A stretch of DNA of 64,000 nt. Origin: Nematostella vectensis. Taxonomy: Eukaryota; Cnidaria; Anthozoa; Actiniaria; Edwardsiidae. The notes below the pieces were generated by a model. It saw only the letters and a list, made by a program, of their open reading frames with translations, did no database searches and was not told where the DNA came from. Made by a program: the position numbers and the translations under genes. The stretch covers positions 8,059,070-8,123,069 of the forward strand of contig NC_064038.1 of assembly GCF_932526225.1 (NCBI RefSeq), read 5' to 3'. Shown here piece by piece: positions 35,119 to 46,000 of the stretch; within the stretch, counting starts at the first letter, position 1; every line of letters starts with the position of its first letter.

Positions 35119-38100
35119 ATGGCTTCGGCGGATTTCCAGAGAAAAGTGGAACAAGCTTCGGAGCTAATCCGACCGCATGTTCGCCATACGCCGACAGAAT
35201 TCTCCCACTGGCTTAGCAAGCTTGGGAACGCTCAGGTCTATATCAAGTGGGGTAAGGGAATCGCTACCTTTGACTTGTTTTATGGCTTGTATCACAAGCC
35301 TGTGTTTATGATATGATGATATATGTGATGTCAAGATCTTGTTTACCGACTGTTTAAACGATGTCGATAGGTCATTCCACCCCTCCTCCCACATCCCCCT
35401 TTGATTCTGTTTCTTCTCTCCCCCCCCCCCCCCCCCATCCCCAACACCCTCCCACTCAAATCCGCCTTGAATCTTTTGGATGATTGGTGGAAATTCTCTA
35501 TGGACTTCCATACCAAGGAGATGTCTGAATCAAGGATCAAATTACTGGATAAGAGTGACAATGACAGCATAGCCACTTAGTTGCATATTAGTGTTTTAAT
35601 ATTTTTCCCTGCTAGCAGAGGCCTCTTTTTCTCTGTATTTTGCTGGGATGGCGTTTGCGAGGAAAAGAGACCTCGAACGCCAGCCAAGCGAAATACAGAG
35701 AAAAGAGGCCTCTGCTAGCAAGGAAATGATATTTATGTTGAATTGATAAATTTCAGACAGTGAGCAGTTAACAGGCTCAGCTAAAGCAAGGGGAGCTTTT
35801 CATAAACTGCTTGCTCTGAAACAAAGAGACCCAGCACTGATCAAGAATGGAGCAATAGCAGCGTCCACTGGCAATCATGGATTGGCTTGTGTAAGTTTGA
35901 CAGACAGAAAGACATGACAAGTTTTTGCGTTGCTGTATTTTAACAGGGTAATTTATGAAAAAGTGAAAAACACCTAATTGTTGTCTATTGAATTCAACCT
36001 TTTTTTATTTTTATTTTTTATATGCCTCTCTTTTCCCAGAATGTTGGGCATTTTGTTAGAAAATGATGTTCATCCCAATCCCTGGTTCCTATAATTCACA
36101 TATTTTCTTATCTTGGGGTATATAGGGTCTATTGTAGTGCCCTGTCTATATTACGATCTTTAGTTGCCTAGTCTTAATTGTGTAAAATTTAATTCTATGC
36201 TTATTATTAGTTTTGATTAGGTTCCCCCCCCCCCCCCACCTCTGATCATGAAGTAGTGGGCCATTTCCTCTTGAATGGTTGTTATCAAATACTATATCCT
36301 TTTTCCATATAAGACCCATGATTGCACACTCAACTCCCTTCAACAGATTCTACCTGTGTTGGTGCCGAGTTATTTTGAGTCCCTCTAAAACCTGAGAGAC
36401 CATGTAAATTTACTATTAAAGTAACTCTTTGCTTCTAAGTCCAAGGCAATGAGTATCCTTGGTATCAAAGGAGTAGTCTACGTCCCAGACATGGTTGACC
36501 CACAAAAGAAGAAAATGATTGAAGAGAATGGTTCCATGGTGAAGATAGTTGGACATACCTGTGCCGAGGCAGAACATGAGGCAAGGGTGGAGTCTGAGGT
36601 AGGCATGGTACACAAGGTGACAAGGGTAGACCTATGAGAGGGGGGTCCGATGGTACACAAGGTGACAAGGGTAGACCTATGAGAGGGGGGTCCGATGGTA
36701 CACAAGGTGACAAGGGTAGACCTATGAGAGGGGGTCTGATGGTACACAAGGTGACAAGGGTAGACCTATGAGAGGGGGTCCGATGGTACATAAGGTGACA
36801 AGGGTAGACCTATGAGAGGAAGGTCTGATGGTACACAAGGTGACAAGGGTAGACGTATGAGAGGAAGGTCTGATGGTACACAAGATGACAAGGGTAGACC
36901 TATGAGAGGGGGGTCCGATGGTACATAAGGTGACAAGGGTAGACCTATGAGAGGAAGGTCCGATGGTACACAAGGTGACAAGGGTAGACCTATGAGAGGG
37001 GGGTCCGATGGTACATAAGGTGACAAGGGTAGACCTATGAGAGGGGGGTCCAATGGTACATAAGTTGACAAGGGTAGACCTATGAGAGGAAGGTCTGATG
37101 GTACATAAGATGACAAGGGTAGACCTATGAGAGGAAGGTCTGATGGTACACAAGGTGACAAGGGTAGACCTATGAGAGGGGGTCCGATGGTACATAAGGT
37201 GACAAGGGTAGACCTATGAGAGGAAGGTCTGATGGTACACAAGATGACAAGGGTAGACCTATGAGAGGAAGGTCTGATGGTACATAAGGTGACAAGGGTA
37301 GACCTATGAGAGGAAGGTCTGATGGTACACAAGATGACAAGGGTAGACCTATGAGAGGAAGGTCTGATGGTACATAAGGTGACAAGGGTAGACCTATGAG
37401 AGGGAGGTGTGATGGTACATAAGTTGACAAGGGTAGACCTATGAGAGGAAGGTCTGATGGTACATAAGGTGACAAGGGTAGACTTGTGAGAGGAAGGTCT
37501 GATGATACATGAGGTGACAAGGGTAGACCTATGAGAGGAAGGTCTGATGGTACATGAGGTGACAAGGGTAGACCTATGAGAGGAAGGTCTGATGGTATAT
37601 AAGGTAGCAAGGGTAGACCTATGAGAGGAAAGTCTGATGGTACATAAGGTGACAAGGGTAGACCTATGAGAGGAAGGTGTGATGATACACAAGGTGACAA
37701 GGGTAGACCTATGAGAGGGAGGTCTGATGGTACATAAGGTGACAAGGGTAGACCTATGAGAGGGAGGTGTGATGATACACAAGGTGACAAGGGTAGACCT
37801 ATGAGAGGAAGGTCTGATGGTACATAAGGTGACAAGGGTAGACCTATGAGAGGAAGGTCTGATGGTACATGAGGTGACAAGGGTAGACCTATGAGAGGAA
37901 GGTCTGATTGTACATAAGGTGACAAAGGTAGACCTATGAGAGGAAGGTCTGATGGTACATAAGGTGAAAAGGGTAGACCTATGAGAGGAATGTCTGATGG
38001 TGCATAAGGTGACAAGGGTAGACCTATGAGAGAAAGGTCCGATGATACACAAGGTGACAAGGGTAGACCTATGAGAGGAAGGTCTGATGGTACATAAGGT

Positions 38101-41100
38101 GACAAGGGAGACCCATGAGAGGGGGGTCTGATGGTACACAAAGTGACAAGGGAGACCCATGAGAGGGGAGTCTGATGGTACACAAGGTGACAAGGGTAGA
38201 CCTATGAGAGGGAGGTGTGATGATACACAAGGTGACAAGGGTAGACCTATGAGAGGAAGGTGTGATGATACACAAGGTGACAAGGGTAGACCCAAGAGAG
38301 GGGGGTGTGATGATACACAAGGTGACAAGGGTAGACCTATGAGAGGAAGGTCTGATGGTACATAAGGTGACAAGGGTAGACCTATGAGAGAAAGGTCCGA
38401 TGGTACATAAGGTGACAAGGGAGACCCATGAGAGGGGAGTCTGATGATACACAAGGTGACAAGGGTAGACCTATGAGAGGAAGGTGTGATGATACACAAG
38501 GTGACAAGGGTAGACCTATGAGAGGAAGGTCTGATGGTACACAAGGTGACAAGGGTAGACCTATGAGATGAAGGTCTGATGGTACATAAGGTGACAAGGG
38601 AGACGTCTGATGGTACATAAGGTGACAAGGGTAGACCTATGAGAGGAAGGTGTGATGATACACAAGGTGACAAGGGTAGACCTATGAGAGGAAGGTCTGA
38701 TGGTACATAAGGTGACAAGGGTAGACCTATGAGAGGAAGGTCTGATGGTACATGAGGTGACAAGGGTAGACCTATGAGAGGAAGGTCTGATTGTACATAA
38801 GGTGACAAGGGTAGACCTATGAGAGGGAGGTCTGATGGTACATAAGGTGACAAGGGTAGACCTGTGAGAGGGAGGTGTGATGGTACATCAGGTGACAAGG
38901 GTAGACCTATGAGAGGAAGGTGTGATGATACATAAGGTGACAAGGGTAGACCTATGAGAGGGAGGTGTGATGATACACAAGGTGACAAGGGTAGACCTAT
39001 GAGAGGAAGGTGTGATGATACATGAGGTGACAAGGATAGACCTATGAGAGGGAGGTCTGATGGTACATAAGGTGACAAGGGTAGACCTGTGAGAGGGAGG
39101 TGTGATGGTACATCAGGTGACAAGGGTAGACCTATGAGAGGAAGGTGTGATGATACATCAGGTGACAAGGGTAGACCTATGAGAGGGGGGTGTGATGGTA
39201 CATAAGCTGACAAGGGTACAGTACGATAACCAGTTCCATAGCAGTCCTAGTTCAGTATCACTTAGCATTTGAAGATATTGTAGATTTCAACAATCCAAAA
39301 CTACCTAAATGATACAAAACTATTAACCTTTCCTGAGATATAAATCCAACTTATTTCATCACATCGTTTGTTTAGAAAGTATCATTATTTTGAAGCGATT
39401 TTCATAATTGTTGCTGATGGTACATAAGGTGACAAGGGTAGACCTATGAGAGGAAGGTCTGATGGTACATGAGGTGACAAGGGTAGACCTATGAGAGGAA
39501 GGTCTGATTGTACATAAGGTGACAAGGGTAGACCTATGAGAGGGAGGTCTGATGGTACATAAGGTGACAAGGGTAGACCTGTGAGAGGGAGGTGTGATGG
39601 TACATCAGGTGACAAGGGTAGACCTATGAGGGGAAGGTGTGATGATACATAAGGTGACAAGGGTAGACCTATGAGAGGGAGGTGTGATGATACACAAGGT
39701 GACAAGGGTAGACCTATGAGAGGAAGGTGTGATGATACATGAGGTGACAAGGGTAGACCTATGAGAGGGAGGTCTGATGGTACATAAGGTGACAAGGGAA
39801 GACCTGTGAGAGGGAGGTGTGATGGTACATCAGGTGACAAGGGTAGACCTATGAGAGGAAGGTGTGATGATACATCAGGTGACAAGGGTAGACCTATGAG
39901 AGGGGGGTGTGATGGTACATAAGGTGACAAGGGAGACCCATGAGAGGGAGGTCTGATGGTACATAAGGTGACAAGGGTAGACCTGTGAGAGGGAGGTGTG
40001 ATGGTACATCAGGTGACAAGGGTAGACCTATGAGAGGAAGGTGTGATGATACATAAGGTGACAAGGGTAGACCTATGAGAGGGAGGTGTGATGATACACA
40101 AGGTGACAAGGGTAGACCTATGAGAGGAAGGTGTGATGATACATGAGGTGACAAGGGTAGACCTATGAGAGGGAGGTCTGATGGTACATAAGGTGACAAG
40201 GGTAGACCTGTGAGAGGGAGGTGTGATGGTACATCAGGTGACAAGGGTAGACCTATGAGAGGAAGGTGTGATGATACATCAGGTGACAAGGGTAGACCTA
40301 TGAGAGGGGGGTGTGATGGTACATAAGCTGACAAGGGTACAGTACGATAACCAGTTCCATAGCAGTCCTAGTTCAGTATCACTTAGCATTTGAAGATATT
40401 GTAGATTTGAACAATCCAAAACTACCTAAATGATACAAAACTATTAACCTTTCCTGAGATATAAATCCAACTTATTTCATCACATGGTTTGTTTAGAAAG
40501 TATCATTATTTTGAAGCGATTTTCATAATTGTTGCTAAAATAAGTAATGTCCTAATTAATCGGCAAGCCTTAGATGCTCAGGGTCTGTGGTATACTCTGC
40601 CTAAAAGCAAGGCGGCTTTTGTGGAAGACTTTTTTCATTCGCAAAATTCGGAGGGAAGCTTACTACTCACACAAATGCAAACGCCGTCTGCGATAGACCC
40701 ACACTAAAAGATGTGTATAACCATATATTTTGGCCAGGGTTGTTTCAAGGACTGTCTAGCATGTTCTATAACCAGATATGATAAATTTTGAATTGTTTTG
40801 TTATAAAAAGACTTTCTCCGCATCTCCCTTTTTTCCCTGCAGCTCGTAATGCAAATATTTCTTAGTTCTAACAACTTCAAAGGACACATGTGATTCCAAA
40901 AGAAGGGAATCAATAACATCGAAGATAAGTTTGGAAAAGTTTTGTGTTTTTTGTTTTGTGTGCAATTTTGAACAGTGTCTCAAGCATTTTATCGCTTGTT
41001 AATTGTTCACAATCAGAAGCGAGCGTGTCTTATCCCAATAAACAGTCAAATCTATTACAAGAATGCCGGTCTCGTTATGCTAAATCCCCATACTCTTCAG

Positions 41101-44100
41101 TATGTCTAGCACAATCTTACGGTGTAAAGCCCCACCCGTGCGAGATGGATTCCTAGGTTTTTAGGAATTTCCAGGTATTCCTAGGAATTCCTAGGAATTT
41201 CCTAAGATTTCCTAAGTTTGATCTAAAGCTGTTAACAAAATATGATTAAACTTCCTAAAAAATTCCTAGGATTTCCTAGTATGCATACTGCGCCAGCACA
41301 AGCCAGCATTGCTGGAGAATTCTTGCTCGACTGACCACAAGACAAAGGAAATGTCAGAAAGTCAATTTCCCATTTTGACATTACCTTTGTCCTATTGTCA
41401 GTCGAGCAAATATTTGCCAGCACTGGCGGCTGGTGCTGGTGCAGTTTGCACGGGCTTTTAAGTGTACGAGCCCCCAAGAAAACAGCTCACCAGCAGGTAC
41501 AAAATGCAGACTACATTTTTCAGTGATTCCTTTTGTAGCCCAAGTTAATGCTGGTGCAGCGTCTAGTTTTTATATGAATGCTTAGAAGAAAGAATGTCTG
41601 TTAATGTATATGGCTTTTTTCTGACTAGATGCGATTTTTTCGATTTAACATTGCTTTTAGTTTTTCGTGCTTCCCATAGGACGTGGGAATAGTTCCGTAT
41701 CACCCTGCCGCCATAGTGTGTTTTGGTTTGACTGCAGATATAAAGCCGCGAAAAGGATTGATTTGATTATCCTGTTCTCAACTTATCATATTAATCCCAG
41801 TAATTTTAATTCTAAACGGTTATTTTTTATTATGTGGGCCTTATTTCAGTCATTTGGCTGAAATTTTAAAGACAACCTCCTTGATATTGTTAGCGTTCAA
41901 TATAATATTATTCTATATTAAAATAATTACTGAAACTGTGATCAATATATCGATATGCTAGGATAATTAAATAAAACGGCCAAGATTAACCATACTTAAA
42001 ACATTAGCTGGCTAACTTACAAAATGATAGGGGATTGTTTTTGCAGAACTCTTAAAAGAATGACAACAAGGCATTGGCATTCACATTTTGTTCTTGTAAA
42101 TAAAAACAACTTTTTGTTGAGCTCTTGTGCACGAAAATTATCAAAATAAATCACCCAATTCTAGGCTAACCTTATCCTCTACATTTTTTTCATTTTGCAC
42201 AATTTGCAGTTTCAGTATTTGTGTGGGTTGTGGCATTTATTTTGGAAAAATTATATCAGACCATTTTATTTATGATTGCAATATGGATTTGTTAGCGACA
42301 CGCGAGCGAAAGCCCATTGACGATTGTTGGTTTGTTAACCTGCTGCATTGCAAAGTTAAAATCATTTTTATACATTAGTTTTTAGCGAAAAGGAAGTAAA
42401 TATGTTTTTATTGATTCTCAATTGAAAAAAACTCAAAACAGATGACAGAAATTTTGAGTGATCGGAACTATGCCTGCTGCTACGGAACTATTCCCACTAT
42501 GTTCAAACAGAAAATACCATATAAATCAATAAAATGTGAAAATGTGAAAAAAATTTTTAGTCGTCTTAGAAAAAATCATGAGCATTTGGCCCTCCACAAA
42601 AAAGATAAAGCAATTTTAATATTAAGTGATACAGACCTGGTCATCGTACTGTAGACCTAGTTTTTGTTTTGAATATTCAAAATTCTAATTATTTAAAAAG
42701 ATTCAACTTTCCCAGTGATTCAAATGAACTTAATCCAATACTGATATGAAAACTTCATTTGCATAGGGTTCCTTATCCTTCTTTGTGTCATTTCTTCATC
42801 CTTCTTGTGTCATACAAGTCAGATTGTTGGGCTTTAAAATGCAATGGCATCATTTAAAGCTGGACGTTGACATGGGCTCCATCTGATACATCTCAACTGT
42901 TTTCCACCAAACCACAACACATAAAGTCACAAAATTTTGCCATGTGTATAAGATATTTCCATTTGTGGTATAAACTCACCTGTTTCTGTTCACTCTGGTT
43001 TTGTTTTGTCAAGCTGTCCTAACTGTTATTGTATCTTACAAACATACCTCAGCAAGATTTACTAAATGTCTTTTCTATCTTGCAATTAGGACAAAGAAAT
43101 CCCCTATGTATCTCCTTCAAATGACTGGGATGTCATGGAGGGACAAGGAACTCTAGGGTGAGAATAGTCATATAAACTGTATTATGTAGTGTAGCACTCT
43201 GATATACAGCAAAAATGGCAGAAAGAAGACATAGGTATTATATTAGAGGACACTTTGTCAAGAAATAATTTTAGGAAAGGGACTATACAGTATATAGTTT
43301 ACATATTGAAAGATTACAAGGGGTGAGGTGTAATTGCCACACCCATGGGTAGTTGGGTTAGCTGTTATTGCCCCAACCATGGGTAAAGGGGATTACATGT
43401 CATTGCTACACTTATGGGTTATGCAGCTAGTTTTCATTGCCACACCCATTAGTAGAGGGGCCAGGTACAATTGCCATTCCTATAAGCTATAAGTATAGGG
43501 GTTAGTGTTCATTTCCCTACATGGGTAGTGGGGTTAGGTGTCATTGTCACACCCATGGGTAGTGGGGTAAGGTGTCATTGCCCTACATATGTAGTGGGGT
43601 TAGGTGTCATTGCCCTACATGGGTAGTGGGGTTAGGTGTCATTGTCACACCCATGGGTAGTGGGGTTAGGTGTCATTGCCCTACATGGGTATTGGGGTTA
43701 GGTGTCATTGTCACACCCATGGGTAGTGGGGTTAGGTGTCATTGCCCTACATGGGTAGTGGGGTTAGGTGTCATTGTCACACCCATGCGTAGTGGGGTTA
43801 GGTGTCATTGCCCTACATGGGTAGTGTGGTTAGGTGTCATTGCCCTACATGGGTAGTGGGGTTAGGTGTCATTGTCACACCCATGGGTAGAGGAGTAAGA
43901 TGTCATTACCACACCTATGCATAGAAGGGTTAGGTTGCACTGCCCCACCCATGGGACGAGGGTTCAGGTGTCATTGTAACGCCCATGGGACGAGGGTTCA
44001 GGTGTCATTGTAACGCCCATGGGACGAGGGTTCAGGTGTCATTGTAACGCCCATGGGACGAGGGTTCAGGTGTCATTGTCACACCCATGGGTAGAGGAGT

Positions 44101-45757
44101 AAGATGTCATTACCACACTTATGCATAGAAGGGTTAGGTTGCACTGCCCCACCCATGGGACGAGGGGTTAGGTGTCATTGTAACGCCCATGGGTAGTGGG
44201 GTCAGGTGTCATTGTAACGCCCATGGGTAGAGGGGTTAGGTGTCATTGTAACGCCCATGGGTAAAGGGGTTAGGTGTCATTGTAACGCCCATGGGTAGAG
44301 GGGTTAGGTGTCATTGTAATGCCCATGGGTAGAGGGAGAGTCATTGTAATTTATCCATGGATCATAAACCATATAATGTTATTAACAGGCTAATAAGAGT
44401 GTGGAGTGTAATGGTGCATTAATGTGATTGTGTGACAGACTAGAATGTGATTGTGTGACAGACTAGAATGTGATTGTGTGACAGACTAGAATGTGATTGT
44501 GTGACAGGTTGGAGTTGTATCAGGATCTTCCCTCTGTTGATGTGGTGTTCGTGGCTGTTGGGGGAGGAGGTCTGATTGGAGGCATCGCTTCATACCTCAA
44601 AGCTGTTAAGCCTTCAATACAGGTACTACAAGTAAAAAAAGGCCTGCTTAGGGAATAACCAACCAATCCATTTCTCTGTTTTGACAAAGACATTGGAAGA
44701 AACTCACAACTTTTTCTGCTGGTATTCTGTCCTTTGGCGGAAAAGTTTGCAGTAAAAGTTGTCACAACATGAAAGAAAAGGGTGGTGTAGGTAGTGATTA
44801 TTATAGGGCCATCATGTCTCTTTTGTATCTGCTCAGTCTGCTGGACTACAGTAGTTATCCAGCTTGCACCAGGCTTCATTTACCAAAAGGCACAAAACTG
44901 GTGTGTTCTTTTTACATTTCATTGAGAGACATCCACCTTTAATGGGCTACTTGGTGTTGATGTATTCAACCCAAGCAATTGGTGATTATTTTTCTGCTAC
45001 TCAGGTTGTGGGCTGTGAAACAGAGATGTCGCCTGTCATGTCTAAGTCTGTCCAGGCAGGGAAAATCCTGGAAATGCCATCTGGTGATACGTTATCTGAT
45101 GGTACTTCAGGAGGTGCTGAACAGGGATCAGTAAGTGTGCCGTTATTATTCTTGATGAAAACCTTTAGAACCAGTAGTTATCATCATCAATGTCTCTTCA
45201 TATATCATCATGCTGGTGATCACCTCATTTTACCATTGTCATCATCAACATCATTATAACCATAATCTACAGTGACATCATTTTATTCTTTGTATTATCA
45301 CCATTTATCTGATTGATGGAAGCTTTGCAATTTCACCATTTCCAATGACCTTTTAAACCACTATTTTGTTAAAATTATAGTTCTCTGCCCTATTCACATT
45401 GTGTTGATGGCTTTGACAGGTAGCATTCCCTGTTTGTCAAGAAGTTGTGGATGATTGGGTTGTAGTCACTGAGGAAGAAATTGCCAAAGCAGTTTATGAA
45501 GTCATGGACAAGCACCACAAGGTGACATTAAGTTAAGAGCATTCTGCCTGTGATCAACTGCGCCCTGTGGTTTGAGTGGGATAACTCCAACTGAACTGTT
45601 TTTATTGTGACAGATAGTAGAAGGGTCTGCTGGGGTGTCATTTGCCTCGTACATCAAGACTAGACAGAGATGGGAGGGGAAGACTGTTGCTATTGTAGCA
45701 TGCGGAAGCAATATCAGTATGAAAAACCTCAAGATGATAATTCAGAAGTTTGGCTGA
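35119..45757 (+). CDS. PLP-dependent serine/threonine dehydratase-like enzyme (8 exons, 324 aa)
   Basis: Fold-type II PLP enzyme expected to act on L-threonine, L-serine or a related hydroxy amino acid, forming a 2-oxo acid and ammonia. Exons: 35119-35251, 35757-35890, 36446-36598, 43090-43157, 44508-44622, 45005-45130, 45420-45521, 45614-45757. All are GT-AG and sum to 975 bases. The PLP lysine is K54 in GSAKARGA. ASTGNHGLA is the phosphate/substrate loop, GGGGLIGG the glycine loop binding the PLP phosphate, and CGSNIS the pyridine-ring contact near the C-terminus. There is no regulatory ACT domain, so it resembles catabolic dehydratases and serine racemase in length. SAKARGA rather than SFKIRGA and other differences suggest it is not orthologous to vertebrate serine racemase. 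The exact substrate is unknown. Intron 3 is 6.5 kb, filled with a 45-bp repeat. No transit peptide is seen, so it is probably cytosolic. Confidence 0.92.
35605..35735. mobile_element. Fold-back element in dehydratase intron 1
   Basis: CTGCTAGCAGAGGCCTCTTT and the inverted AAAGAGGCCTCTGCTAGCA bound about 130 bp, with a TTCTCTGTATTT/AAATACAGAGAA continuation. It ends 21 bp before exon 2. Confidence 0.8.
36586..39213 (+). repeat. 45-bp minisatellite, about 58 units, overlapping the end of dehydratase exon 3
   Basis: Unit includes GGTACAYAAGGTGACAAGGG then TAGACCTATGAGAGGAAGG. The exon end, CAAGGGTGGAGTCTGAG|GTAGGC followed by ATGGTACACAAGGTGACAAG, aligns as a diverged unit zero. Because 45 is divisible by three, 15-residue-periodic frames of up to 815 codons appear on the minus strand. 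They are artefacts. Confidence 0.93.
39214..40537 (+). repeat. Second 45-bp block with duplicated 200-bp unique tail
   Basis: The tail beginning CAGTACGATAACCAGTTCC at 39219 recurs at 40340, 1121 bp later, almost unchanged. About 20 repeat units (39415-40334) lie between. The pattern CCTGTGAGAGGGAGGTGTGA recurs three times, showing superrepeats. Confidence 0.9.
41160..41285. repeat. TTCCTAGGA palindrome cluster
   Basis: Repeated TTCCTAGGAATTCCTAGGAA words and inverted AAATTCCTAGG, in intron 3 of the dehydratase gene. Confidence 0.7.
41287..41445. mobile_element. Fold-back element, ~70-bp arms
   Basis: ACTGCGCCAGCACAAGCCAG ... TTGCTCGACTGACC mirrors GTCAGTCGAGCAAATATTTG ... GCTGGTGCTGGTGCAGT. 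Confidence 0.82.
43540..44335. repeat. GGGTTAGGTGTCATTG minisatellite
   Basis: About 31-34-bp units alternating 'CCCTACATGGGTAGTG' and 'CACACCCATGGGTAGTG', then 'AACGCCCATGGGACGAG' forms. Begins about 380 bp after dehydratase exon 4; weaker copies from 43320. Confidence 0.9.
44421..44507 (+). repeat. Four tandem copies of the dehydratase exon 5 acceptor region
   Basis: Exact 23-bp period. AATGTGATTGTGTGACAG occurs four times, with AG ends at 44438, 44461, 44484 and 44507. Only the last joins in frame to TTGGAGTTG of exon 5; upstream use would add 23 bases and shift frame. Confidence 0.9.
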
Positions 45758-45774
45758 AGGTAAGTACACAAGAG

Positions 45775-46000
45775 GCATGAAAAGGTGACTCCAGAGGGTG
45801 TACAGGATTGCCATGGGGAGGGTGGAGAGGTGACTCCAGGGGGTGTACATGATTACCATGGGGAGGGTGGAGAGGTGACTCCCAGGGGAAGTACTAGATT
45901 ACCATGGGGAGGGTGGAGAGGTGACTCCAGGGGGTGTACATGATTACCATGGGGAGGATGGAGAGGTGACTCCAGGGGGAAGTACAAGGTCTGCATGGGA
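45775..46000. repeat. 45-bp minisatellite, five units, downstream of the dehydratase stop
   Basis: Unit GAGGTGACTCCAGGGGGTGT then ACATGATTACCATGGGGAGG. Starts just after a GTAAGT at 45760, which could be a 3' UTR intron donor. Confidence 0.85.

Noticed and set aside
36766-39213. 815-codon minus-strand frame and several overlapping long frames
   Set aside because: Produced by the 45-bp minisatellite, whose length is divisible by three. The translation is a pure 15-residue repeat, present in several frames.
39385-40334. 181- and 146-codon minus-strand frames
   Set aside because: Same 45-bp repeat in the second block.
36586-40334. CRISPR-like direct repeats
   Set aside because: No unique spacers; contiguous tandem units in a eukaryotic intron.
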